From positions 1 to 6,380 of the forward strand of contig DEBO01000076.1 in the NCBI GenBank assembly GCA_002348585.1: a DNA stretch of 6,380 nucleotides, given 5' to 3'. Made by a program: the position numbers and the translations under genes. Position 1 is the first letter of the stretch; every line of letters begins with the position of its first letter. The notes under the pieces are model-generated. The model searched no databases and was not told the origin of the DNA. It saw only the letters and a program-made list of their open reading frames with translations. This DNA is from Alphaproteobacteria bacterium UBA2954 (lineage in GTDB: Bacteria; Pseudomonadota; Alphaproteobacteria; Puniceispirillales; Puniceispirillaceae). Shown here piece by piece: positions 1 to 6,264 of the stretch.

Positions 1-20
1 AGGCGTTTCTTGGGGGGTAG
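1..20 (+). CDS. C-terminal tail of probable LivF-type ABC ATPase (partial)
   Basis: Reading in the third frame, the first bases give Ala-Phe-Leu-Gly-Gly followed by TAG at 18-20. LivF/LivG ATPases of branched-chain amino-acid importers often end in a short tail of the type (A/V)-(Y/F)-L-G-G, and the next gene downstream is livH, so this is most likely the end of the ATPase gene of the same operon. Only five codons are visible, so the assignment rests on the tail motif and the context. The stop lies 9 bases before the chosen livH start, which implies one transcript. Confidence 0.4.
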
Positions 21-23
21 GTG
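19..23 (+). promoter_or_regulatory. Ribosome binding site that decides the livH start
   Basis: AGGTG at 19-23 complements the anti-Shine-Dalgarno end of 16S rRNA and sits six bases before the ATG at 30. The alternative in-frame GTG at 21 overlaps this site and has only a G-run three bases upstream, which is too close. The site supports the ATG at 30. It also overlaps the stop codon of the upstream gene, as is common in translationally coupled operons. Confidence 0.55.
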
Positions 24-29
24 TTGAAT

Positions 30-1040
30 ATGGATAGTCTGAATGCCCTTGTTGTAATTGCAAATTTTGTTATTGTGCCAGGCCTCGCTTATGGAAGTCA
101 GCTGGCCCTTGGTGCGTTGGGTGTGACCATGGTTTACAGCGTCTTGCGCTTTTCCAATTTTGCCCATGGCGAGCTGATGTCCTTTGGGGCCATGATCACT
201 GTATTGTTGACATGGTGGCTGCAGGCACAAAACATCGGTCTTGGCGTTTTACCAACCGCGCTTATCGCGCTTCCTGTTGCGATGCTGATGACGATTTTGC
301 TGGCTCTTGCCACTGACAAATTGGTCTTTTCCTATTACCGTCAAAAACGATCAGAATCAGTAACTTATCTGATTGTATCTGTTGGTGTTATGTTCACATT
401 CGGTGGCTTGATCAGGTTTATCATTGGTCCGGCAGATAGGGTGTTCACCGATGGGCAGCGGTTCCTGCTAAAAGCGCGTGCTTTCAAGAAAATGACAGGG
501 CTTAATGAAGGTCTGGCCATAAAGACAACACAGGGTGTGACGATCATTGTGGCTGTTATTGTTGTAGCGCTTATTTTCTGGTTTCTGAATAAAACGAAAA
601 CAGGGAAATCCATGCGGGCCTATTCAGATAATGAGGATCTGGCACTTTTATCGGGAATAAATCCAGAACGTGTAGTGATGATAACTTGGATCATTACAGG
701 GGCTTTAGCGGCTCTTGCCGGGACGCTTTATGGCCTTGATAAAAGTTACAAGCCTTTTACCTATCTGTCTTTGTTGCTGCCGATTTTTGCGTCTGCGATT
801 GTGGGTGGTGTCGGCAATCCTGTGGGCGCCATCATTGGCGGTTATGTCATTGCGTTTTCAGAATTATTTATTACTTTTGCCTATAAAAAAGTAGTGACTT
901 ACATGTTACCGTTAGCATGGGCGCCTGAAGGGTTGGTCCAGTTGTTGTCCACTGATTATAAAATTGCCGTATCTTTCGTTATTCTTCTGGTTGTGCTTTT
1001 GATCCGCCCAACCGGGCTGTTCGCCGGAAAGACGATATAG
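30..1040 (+). CDS. livH: Branched-chain amino-acid type ABC transporter permease LivH
   Basis: This is one of the two inner-membrane permeases of a HAAT-family ABC importer, which pairs with LivM and takes substrate from a periplasmic binding protein. From the ATG at 30 it is 336 residues, slightly longer than the usual 290-310. The family signature NFAHGE follows the first hydrophobic segments (about residues 43-48). The cytoplasmic loop that contacts the ATPase reads KTGKSMRAYSDNEDLA, around residue 190-205. The late glycine-rich segment AIVGGVGNPVGAIIGG and the C-terminal RPTGLFAGK are typical of LivH. Most of the protein is hydrophobic, with about eight membrane spans. An in-frame GTG at 21 would add three residues, but the AGGTG site favours 30. 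The substrate cannot be told from the permease: branched-chain amino acids are the default, and amides or other small polar compounds are possible. No binding protein lies in the window. Confidence 0.9.
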   Translation: MDSLNALVVIANFVIVPGLAYGSQLALGALGVTMVYSVLRFSNFAHGELMSFGAMITVLLTWWLQAQNIGLGVLPTALIALPVAMLMTILLALATDKLVFSYYRQKRSESVTYLIVSVGVMFTFGGLIRFIIGPADRVFTDGQRFLLKARAFKKMTGLNEGLAIKTTQGVTIIVAVIVVALIFWFLNKTKTGKSMRAYSDNEDLALLSGINPERVVMITWIITGALAALAGTLYGLDKSYKPFTYLSLLLPIFASAIVGGVGNPVGAIIGGYVIAFSELFITFAYKKVVTYMLPLAWAPEGLVQLLSTDYKIAVSFVILLVVLLIRPTGLFAGKTI

Positions 1041-1045
1041 TCGCC

Positions 1046-2383
1046 ATGTTTCTTCAGTCCATACACCCATTTTTTGAAAAGAAACGCATCCCTGTTCTAT
1101 TTGGCATAATGGCGTTTTTGTTTCTCATTGTTGGGCAGCTGCAGAGCTGGAATCTATCTTTGGCCATTTTAAATCTGTGTCTTATTTCTGCAATAATGAC
1201 ATTGGGAGCAAATATACAATGGGGATATGCCGGCATTGTGAATTTTGGGATAATGGGATTCGCTGCGCTTGGTGGTTTAGCAGGTGTTCTTGTCTCTATG
1301 CCACCAGTACAGGCTGGCTGGCAGGCCGGTGGTATGAGTCTTTTGGGGGGTGGGGTGACTATCGTTCTGACCTCTGTTCTGGCTGTCTTTGTCTGGAGGC
1401 GAATTAAGCACATTACCCGCTGGCGGTACTGGATGATGACGGCTGTAATCCTCTCAGGATATCTTGTTATGCGGGCGATTGTAGATCCGGCTGTCGAAGC
1501 GATCGAATCAATTGAATCTGCTAAAGCGGGCCATATTGGTGGTTTGAATTTGCCGATTCTAGTATCTTGGGTGGTCGGCGGAATTTTTGCGGCAGGGGCT
1601 GCTTATGTGATTGGGCGTATTTCACTTGGTCTGCGTTCAGATTATTTGGCAATTGCCACTCTAGGCATTTCAGAAATTGTGATCTATGTGCTGAAAAATG
1701 AAGATTGGCTGGCGCGGGGCGTTAAAAATGTTAATGGACTGCCCCGGCCTGTGCCTTATGAAATTGACCTGCAGGCAGAACAATGGGTCATTAATCTTGC
1801 TAGTCGTTTAGGTACAGACGTTCCAGAAATGTCCTCTATTATCGTAAAGCTATCTTATGCTGGTTTGTTTACGATTGTCTTACTAATGCTGTTTTGGTTG
1901 TTTGAGACAGCTTTACGCTCCCCATGGGGCAGAATGATGCGTGCAATTCGGGATAATGAGGTAGCCGCAAACGCTATGGGTAAACATGTCACGGCAAAAC
2001 ATCTGCAGGTTTTCGTTCTTGGGTCAGCTGTAGTAGGGCTTGCTGGGGCGATGCTAACAACTTTGGATGGTCAATTTACACCTGCATCCTATTTGCCGCT
2101 TAGATTTACTTTCCTAATTTGGATTATGGTCATCGTGGGTGGGTCTGGAAATAATTTTGGTTCGATTCTGGGCGGTTTTGTGATTTGGTTTTTTTGGATT
2201 GAATCAGAACCGCTTGGTTTGTGGCTGATGGATGTCATTACCGCACCTCTTTCTGAAACCAGCGCTTTGCGAGGTCACCTTCTGGCCAGTGCGGCGCATA
2301 TGCGTCTAATGACAATGGGGTTAATAATGCTTCTGATGCTTAGATTTGCACCGCAAGGACTTATCCCTGAGACGAAACGTTGA
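1046..2383 (+). CDS. livM: Branched-chain amino-acid type ABC transporter permease LivM
   Basis: This is the second permease of the importer, starting five bases after the livH stop and so surely co-transcribed. It is 445 residues, at the long end for LivM. Family motifs in order: LRSDYLAIATLGISEI (196-211), the ATPase-contact loop SPWGRMMRAIRDNEVAANA (292-310), the glycine-rich IVGGSGNNFGSILGGF (363-378) and the C-terminal RFAPQGLIPE (433-442). Between the early GFAALGG (71-77) and the LRSDY motif there are about 120 residues, more than in compact LivM proteins. This stretch holds an extra hydrophobic segment and a basic patch around 118-127. The only purine-rich site upstream (GGAAAG, near 1026) is far from the ATG, so translation probably depends on coupling to livH. 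The adjacent livH and upstream ATPase tail support a full liv-type operon extending to the left of the window. Confidence 0.9.
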   Translation: MFLQSIHPFFEKKRIPVLFGIMAFLFLIVGQLQSWNLSLAILNLCLISAIMTLGANIQWGYAGIVNFGIMGFAALGGLAGVLVSMPPVQAGWQAGGMSLLGGGVTIVLTSVLAVFVWRRIKHITRWRYWMMTAVILSGYLVMRAIVDPAVEAIESIESAKAGHIGGLNLPILVSWVVGGIFAAGAAYVIGRISLGLRSDYLAIATLGISEIVIYVLKNEDWLARGVKNVNGLPRPVPYEIDLQAEQWVINLASRLGTDVPEMSSIIVKLSYAGLFTIVLLMLFWLFETALRSPWGRMMRAIRDNEVAANAMGKHVTAKHLQVFVLGSAVVGLAGAMLTTLDGQFTPASYLPLRFTFLIWIMVIVGGSGNNFGSILGGFVIWFFWIESEPLGLWLMDVITAPLSETSALRGHLLASAAHMRLMTMGLIMLLMLRFAPQGLIPETKR

Positions 2384-2558
2384 CCATCTATATTTTGAAA
2401 TAAGCAAAAAACACAGGCTCATGGTATTGACCGTCTTGGTTAACGTGCGTTGTTCCCAAACGTCCTGAAAAGCCTTTTATACTTGATTTAAAGACAAACG
2501 GGTTTCCAGTTGAAATTGCAGCAACTGATCAAAAGAAGTAAGTTGTGAGATAGAGCTC

Positions 2559-2575
2559 AACTAGCAATTGCAGTT
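2559..2575. repeat. Short inverted repeat downstream of the rhodanese and livM genes
   Basis: AACT, an extra A, then the 8-base palindrome GCAATTGC, then AGTT, form an imperfect dyad. As RNA from the minus strand it would give a six-pair stem with one bulge and an AATT loop, beginning about ten bases after the rhodanese stop. No clear U-run follows on either strand, so it is only a weak terminator candidate for either convergent gene. The rest of the 202-base gap (2384-2585) holds no ORF, tRNA or strong hairpin that I can see. Confidence 0.25.
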
Positions 2576-2585
2576 AGTACCCAGT

Positions 2586-2996
2586 CTAACTCTGTTTCCA
2601 GGGTAAGTTGCAGTATTTCCAGCCATTTACGCTGGCACGCTGACCTCTTGATCCAATCTCACCTTCAAATCCTTCTTCAACATTCACTAATGCGGTGAAG
2701 CCGGATTCGGCTAAGAGCTGACAGGCTGCCGCAGACCTTACACCTGATCGGCAGATAAGGTATAAGGGCGTGTCTGTGCTGGCAATATTTCTGACTTCAG
2801 ACAAAAAGTCTGGGTTAGGCTGCCTGGCTGTGTCAACCCACTCAATAAAATTGGTTTTTTGGGGGTTATCCGGTAGTATAGGCACCCCGACATAAGCCCA
2901 TTCAGCCTTGGTTCGGCAGTCAATTAGTAATGCATTTGGTTTAGCTTGCAGTCTCTCAAATGCTATCTTGGGGGGTTGTCTGTCAAAACTTTTCAT
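2586..2996 (-). CDS. Single-domain rhodanese-like sulfurtransferase
   Basis: The protein is 136 residues, a single rhodanese domain with no signal peptide, so probably cytoplasmic. The N-terminal strand LLIDCRTKAEW (23-33) matches the conserved Asp-x-Arg-x-x-x-Glu-Trp region. The active-site loop CRSGVRS starts at Cys82, the residue expected to carry a persulfide. Its loop size is that of sulfurtransferases and not of Cdc25-like phosphatases. The C-terminal half, with NVEEGFEGE and a final NGWKYCNLPW, matches a subgroup common in alphaproteobacteria. The family moves sulfane sulfur between donors such as thiosulfate and thiol acceptors; the actual donor here is unknown. The start is the ATG at 2994-2996 with AGGG a few bases upstream. 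It is divergent from acuI (138 bases between starts) and convergent with livM. A link to the sulfur compounds released by DddP is possible but is inferred only from position. Confidence 0.88.
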   Translation of the reverse strand: MKSFDRQPPKIAFERLQAKPNALLIDCRTKAEWAYVGVPILPDNPQKTNFIEWVDTARQPNPDFLSEVRNIASTDTPLYLICRSGVRSAAACQLLAESGFTALVNVEEGFEGEIGSRGQRASVNGWKYCNLPWKQS

Positions 2997-3018
2997 CTGC
3001 GGACCCTGATTTTAATCT

Positions 3019-3032
3019 AGTATTTCTATACT
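3019..3032. promoter_or_regulatory. AT-rich dyad in the rhodanese/acuI divergent control region
   Basis: AGTAT, four bases, then ATACT form a perfect 5-base dyad in the AT-rich part of the 138-base divergent region. It lies 23-36 bases upstream of the rhodanese start. The position suits a promoter or operator for the minus-strand gene, but I could not find a convincing -35/-10 pair, so the function is a guess from location. Confidence 0.25.
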
Positions 3033-3093
3033 TTTTAACGGGTAACAAATCTGGCCAAAACCTGCAATTGGGCTTTGTGATTTTTAGTATGCT

Positions 3094-3110
3094 GTGACAT
3101 TCTGGGTCAC
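3094..3110. promoter_or_regulatory. GTGAC-N7-GTCAC dyad before acuI, possible operator
   Basis: GTGAC at 3094-3098 and GTCAC at 3106-3110 are perfect inverted half-sites with seven bases between them, ending 24 bases before the acuI ATG and 12 before its Shine-Dalgarno. A TAGTAT/TATGCT sequence just upstream (3085-3093) could be a -10 box, which would put the dyad across the start of transcription, a usual place for a repressor. The spacing does not fit CRP (TGTGA-N6-TCACA). Related DMSP and acrylate genes elsewhere are controlled by regulators such as AcuR, but I cannot match this site to a known operator. Confidence 0.3.
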
Positions 3111-3134
3111 GAATAAGTCCACAGGAGAAAACTC

Positions 3135-4124
3135 ATGTTTAAAGCCGTTCTGATGGGTCAGACAGAAGATCGCCAACCGGTTATGACCATTGAAAATTTG
3201 GAAGATAGTTTTCTGTCAGCTGATGGTGAGGTAATTGTGCGTGTCCGTTATGCTGGTTTGAATTATAAAGATGGGCTGTGTTTGAACGGGCAAGGTGGTT
3301 TGATTCGGGAATTTCCTCGAATTCCTGGTGTTGAATTTGCAGGGGAAGTGCTCAAAAGCCAAGATGACCGCTATGCTGTTGGTGATCAAGTCATTGCGAC
3401 AGGGTCTCGTATTGGTGAGATTTGGCATGGCGGTTATGCTGAAAAAGCATCTGTCAAAGGAGACTGGCTTGTGCCCATACCAAAAGGCATGAATATACGT
3501 CAGTCAATGATCTTTGGCACTGCAGGCATTACTGCCGTTTTCGGTCTTCAGTCACTTGAACGTCACGGGCTGACCCCAGATAAGGGTGAGGTTTTGGTAA
3601 CAGGCGCTGCCGGTGGCGTGGGGTCTTTTGCAATCGCTTTGCTGGCAGCTCTCGGCTATTCCGTGGCTGCGGTTACAGGCAGGATAAAGGAGTCAGGTGA
3701 CTATTTGAAAAGTTTGGGTGCAGAAACACTTGTCCCTAGACAGGAACTAGCAGAGGCCATTAAACGACCCTTAGAGTCTGAGCGCTGGGCAGGGTGTATT
3801 GATAATGTGGGTGGCGAGATGCTGGCCCGTATTCTAGGACAGTTGAAATATGGCTGTTCTGCTGCGGCCATTGGTAATGCTGGTGGCCATCAAATGCCGG
3901 CAAGTGTAATTCCGTTTTTGCTTCGTGGCGTCAATCTTCTAGGAATTGATTCGGTTAACCAGCCATATGACAGTCGGGTTCAGGCTTGGTCGAGATTGGT
4001 GGATGATTTTCCGCTGGATAAGCTGGACAGCATTGCAACTGAAATTACACTTGAAAATCTCGAAACAGCTGGCAAGGATATCCTGGACGGAAAAATCCAG
4101 GGCCGCTATGTTGTCTGTCTCTAA
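3135..4124 (+). CDS. acuI: Acryloyl-CoA reductase AcuI (YhdH/YhfP family, NADPH)
   Basis: This is a 329-residue zinc-free medium-chain reductase of the YhdH/AcuI branch, at its usual length of about 325-330. The family reduces acryloyl-CoA to propionyl-CoA with NADPH in the cytoplasm. This removes the toxic electrophile formed from DMSP-derived acrylate. Visible motifs: LNYKDGL (42-48) and FPRIPGVEFAGEV (60-72) in the N-terminal GroES-like domain; the Rossmann loop TGAAGGVG (156-163); TGR (181-183), placed to bind the NADPH 2'-phosphate; CIDNVGG (221-227); and LLGIDSV (268-274), typical of YhdH proteins. No structural-zinc cysteine cluster is seen. The ATG at 3135 has a good AGGAG (3123-3127) seven bases upstream. 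dddP follows on the same strand, which makes the acrylate role much more likely than a generic quinone oxidoreductase. Family membership is near certain; the specific substrate is inferred from family and context. Confidence 0.9.
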   Translation: MFKAVLMGQTEDRQPVMTIENLEDSFLSADGEVIVRVRYAGLNYKDGLCLNGQGGLIREFPRIPGVEFAGEVLKSQDDRYAVGDQVIATGSRIGEIWHGGYAEKASVKGDWLVPIPKGMNIRQSMIFGTAGITAVFGLQSLERHGLTPDKGEVLVTGAAGGVGSFAIALLAALGYSVAAVTGRIKESGDYLKSLGAETLVPRQELAEAIKRPLESERWAGCIDNVGGEMLARILGQLKYGCSAAAIGNAGGHQMPASVIPFLLRGVNLLGIDSVNQPYDSRVQAWSRLVDDFPLDKLDSIATEITLENLETAGKDILDGKIQGRYVVCL

Positions 4125-4136
4125 CTGACAGAGGAG

Positions 4137-4165
4137 ATCAGCACCGGCCTCGGCTTGATTTTATT
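4137..4165 (+). terminator. Weak terminator-like hairpin after acuI
   Basis: ATCAGC (4137-4142) can pair with GCTTGAT (4153-4159) with one bulged T, enclosing a GC-rich ten-base loop. The run TTTTATT follows from 4159. It begins 12 bases after the acuI stop, the right place for a terminator or attenuator. The stem is short and imperfect, so read-through into dddP is likely even if it works. Confidence 0.3.
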
Positions 4166-4170
4166 GACAT

Positions 4171-4194
4171 TAAAAGGACAATACAGGCCTTTTA
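4171..4194. repeat. Seven-base inverted repeat between acuI and dddP
   Basis: TAAAAGG (4171-4177) and CCTTTTA (4188-4194) are perfect inverted copies around a ten-base loop, directly after a TTGACA (4164-4169) that resembles a -35 box. No matching -10 sequence is found at the usual spacing. It could be an operator or an mRNA hairpin in the dddP leader; the sequence does not tell which. Confidence 0.3.
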
Positions 4195-4271
4195 GGTTCG
4201 GATTCATATGTTTTTTTGTCGCTTGCAGAATGGGCAGAAGCCTTTTGACCGAACAGGCTAGGAACAGGCGA

Positions 4272-4281
4272 GGTTTAAACC
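4272..4281. promoter_or_regulatory. Ten-base perfect palindrome upstream of dddP
   Basis: GGTTTAAACC is a perfect palindrome ending eight bases before the dddP Shine-Dalgarno. Its position would suit an operator near the start site. A 10-base palindrome is expected several times by chance in a window this size, so confidence is low. Confidence 0.2.
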
Positions 4282-4289
4282 AAAAGTGT

Positions 4290-4295
4290 GGGGAG
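4290..4295 (+). promoter_or_regulatory. Ribosome binding site that decides the dddP start
   Basis: GGGGAG lies six bases before an in-frame TTG at 4302. No in-frame ATG near the conserved N-terminus exists: the closest is at 4230, 24 codons further upstream and without a good ribosome site. The alternative GTG at 4311 is 15 bases from this site. The arrangement favours TTG 4302 as the start. Confidence 0.55.
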
Positions 4296-4301
4296 ACAGT
4301 T

Positions 4302-5630
4302 TTGTCTTCAGTGTTTGTTGGCTCAAACCGAAAAATTGACCCCAGCAGACGTGTACATTTAAAATCAGATGGCACGCCTGATCTAAATGATCGTGTGGAA
4401 ATTGGGCCAACCAAACTAGCATTTTCAGAATGGCAACAGGCCGGTTTATGTGTTCCTGACCTGCCCTCTCTACGGCACTATCGTCTGTCTCGATTGCAGC
4501 AGCAGGTAAGCGCATATGATTGTGCAGGGCTGTTGCTGTTTGACCCGCTGAATATTCGCTATGCGACAGACACCACAAATATGCAGCTCTGGATTGCCCA
4601 TAATGCTGCTCGGGCCTGTTTTGTGCCGCCCACTGGCAAGGTTATTCTGTTTGATTTTCATAATTGCGAACATCTGTCTGCACATTTGCCGCTGGTTGGT
4701 GAGGTGCGGGGCGGGGCATCATTTTTTTATTTTGAAACAGGCAACCGCACAGATGAGCATGCAGCGGCCTTTGCGGGTCAAATCACAGATCTCATGCGTG
4801 AATATGGGGGAAACAATCGGCGGTTGGCCGTGGATAAGATTGAAAATGCAGGCTACAGGGCCCTCCAAACTAAAGGTGTGCAGATTTTGGACGGGCAAAT
4901 CTTAAGTGAACATGCCAGATCGATTAAAGATGAGAATGAGCTGAAGGCCATGCGCTGTGCCGTTCATGCATGTGAGCGGGCTGTCGACGAAATGCGCCTT
5001 GCTGTGCAACCCGGCGTCACTGAAAATGATGTCTGGGCGGAATTGCATGCTGGCAATATCAGGCGTGGTGGGGAATGGATTGAAACTCGTATTCTGGCCT
5101 CTGGACCGCGCACAAATCCCTGGTTCCAGGAATGTGGTCCACGTGTAATGCAGGCTGGCGACATGCTTGCTTTTGATACAGATCTTGTTTCAACTTATGG
5201 CTATTGCTGTGATATATCACGTAGCTGGATTGTGGGTGATGTTCCACCAAACGATCAGCAAAAGCATCTTTATCAGGTTGCTTATGACCATGTGATGACC
5301 AATATAGAACTGCTCAAGCCTGGGATGAGCTTTTCTGAGGTGACATCCAAATCCCACCGCCTGCCGGCTGCATTCAGGCCGCTCAGATATGGTGTGCTGG
5401 CGCATGGCATTGGTTTATGTGACGAATATCCCTCTATTCGATATCCTGAAGATGCCGAACATCATGGTTATGATGGTTGTCTTGAACAGGGCATGACTTT
5501 GTGTGTTGAAGCCTATGTTGGGGCAGAGGGCGGGCATGAAGGGGTCAAGCTGGAGGAGCAAATCGTGATTACAGCTACGGGAGCTGAACCTTTATCAAGC
5601 TATCCTTATGAAACTGCGCTCATGGCATGA
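4302..5630 (+). CDS. dddP: DMSP lyase DddP (M24 metallopeptidase fold)
   Basis: DddP cleaves dimethylsulfoniopropionate to dimethyl sulfide, acrylate and a proton. It has the creatinase/prolidase fold but is not a peptidase. From TTG 4302 it is 442 residues, close to characterised DddP. The conserved start KIDPSRR is at 11-17. The N-terminal creatinase-like domain includes FDPLNIRYATDTTNMQLW (80-97). The M24 domain begins near 208 and carries RGGEWIETR, ASGPRTNPWFQECGPR and FDTDL. Metal ligands Asp292, Asp294, Asp304, His368, Glu403 and Glu418 are all present. As I recall the Ruegeria lacuscaerulea enzyme (D295, D297, D307, H371, E406, E421), every one is offset by exactly three. The proposed catalytic Asp (D377 there) is Asp374 in GLCDEYP, and Tyr366 is Tyr363. 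These residues and the DddP-specific blocks separate it from ordinary Xaa-Pro aminopeptidases. The open frame extends back to 4155, but those 49 residues are rich in Arg and match nothing expected. acuI lies 177 bases upstream, and hpt converges 21 bases downstream. Confidence 0.92.
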   Translation: MSSVFVGSNRKIDPSRRVHLKSDGTPDLNDRVEIGPTKLAFSEWQQAGLCVPDLPSLRHYRLSRLQQQVSAYDCAGLLLFDPLNIRYATDTTNMQLWIAHNAARACFVPPTGKVILFDFHNCEHLSAHLPLVGEVRGGASFFYFETGNRTDEHAAAFAGQITDLMREYGGNNRRLAVDKIENAGYRALQTKGVQILDGQILSEHARSIKDENELKAMRCAVHACERAVDEMRLAVQPGVTENDVWAELHAGNIRRGGEWIETRILASGPRTNPWFQECGPRVMQAGDMLAFDTDLVSTYGYCCDISRSWIVGDVPPNDQQKHLYQVAYDHVMTNIELLKPGMSFSEVTSKSHRLPAAFRPLRYGVLAHGIGLCDEYPSIRYPEDAEHHGYDGCLEQGMTLCVEAYVGAEGGHEGVKLEEQIVITATGAEPLSSYPYETALMA

Positions 5631-5651
5631 TGCTGAAACCGCTTCCAAGCA

Positions 5652-6194
5652 CTAAGGTCGGCGGACGAAGCCGATATGCGGCAAATTACGGCCTTGCTGT
5701 GCGTAATCAATGCCATAGCCGATGACAAACTCATCTGGAATATCAAACCCTGTCCAACGGACAGTAACCTCTATTTCTCGGCGTGAGGGCTTATTAAGCA
5801 ATGTGCAGACAGACAGGCTCTTTGGCTTTCGGGTTTGCATGATTTGCAGTACCTGTGCCAACGTGTGTCCAGTATCAATAATATCCTCGACCACTAGCAC
5901 ATCTCGGTTTTTGATCGAGGTTTCCAGATCCTTGATGATTCTGACCTGACGGCTTGATTCCATCTCATTTCCATAGCTGGATACTGTGATAAAATCCACC
6001 TCAACAGGCAGGTTTAGCCGCCTCACCAGATCAGCAATAAAAATAAAGGAACCACGTAACAGCCCAATGACGACAAGTTGGTCAGATTTTTTGTAGATAT
6101 CCGATATTTCTTTTGCTAGATGATTTATACGGGCCTTAATTTCTGACTCAGAAATCAGAATTTCAATCTGCTCATCATTTATCAATACTGACAT
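5652..6194 (-). CDS. hpt: Hypoxanthine phosphoribosyltransferase
   Basis: This purine salvage enzyme transfers phosphoribose from PRPP to hypoxanthine (and often guanine) to form IMP (GMP) in the cytoplasm. It is 180 residues, the normal bacterial length. Motifs in order: the pyrophosphate-binding LLRGSF (45-50), the mobile-loop SSYG (72-75), the PRPP signature [12 protein letters not shown] (101-112), the purine-contacting Lys135 in LLNKPSRR, and [17 protein letters not shown] (156-172) near the C-terminus. The start is the ATG at 6192-6194, with a purine-rich AAGAGAG ending about five bases upstream. It converges on dddP with a 21-base gap in which I see no convincing terminator (only GCTT-CC-AAGC, whose loop is too small). 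It is divergent from the partial gene at the right edge. It has no evident functional link to the DMSP genes. Confidence 0.95.
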   Translation of the reverse strand: MSVLINDEQIEILISESEIKARINHLAKEISDIYKKSDQLVVIGLLRGSFIFIADLVRRLNLPVEVDFITVSSYGNEMESSRQVRIIKDLETSIKNRDVLVVEDIIDTGHTLAQVLQIMQTRKPKSLSVCTLLNKPSRREIEVTVRWTGFDIPDEFVIGYGIDYAQQGRNLPHIGFVRRP

Positions 6195-6264
6195 GACTGC
6201 TCTCTTTTGCCGTACTATCTAACCAATACGTTGAAACGACCGCTTTAGGAAGGGCTACCATAAC

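Noticed and set aside
1054..1413. 119-residue open frame on the minus strand inside livM
   Set aside because: It lies entirely within the strongly supported livM gene, has no recognisable domain and a composition typical of an antisense shadow of a membrane protein.
2427..2443. TTGACC-GTCTT-GGTTAA hairpin after livM
   Set aside because: Six pairs including a G-U, AT-rich and not followed by a T-run; too weak to call a terminator.
2507..2527. CAGTTG...CAACTG inverted repeat
   Set aside because: Six-pair stem with a nine-base loop and no T-run; expected by chance in a noncoding stretch of this size.
4155..4301. N-terminal extension of DddP from the TTG at 4155
   Set aside because: It matches no known DddP N-terminus, is rich in Arg and contains control-like repeats; a good Shine-Dalgarno supports 4302.
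4313..4328. GTTTG-TTGGCT-CAAAC hairpin at the dddP start
   Set aside because: Five-pair stem inside the coding sequence; no reason to think it is more than chance.
4121..4578. Minus-strand open frames across the acuI-dddP gap and the dddP start
   Set aside because: They overlap conserved dddP coding sequence, show no family motif and have no clear ribosome site.
4302..5630. Calling this gene a Xaa-Pro aminopeptidase
   Set aside because: The M24 fold is shared, but the DddP-specific blocks and the ligand and catalytic residue spacing fit the DMSP lyase.
5641..5650. GCTT-CC-AAGC dyad between dddP and hpt as a bidirectional terminator
   Set aside because: A two-base loop cannot form and there is no T-run on either side.
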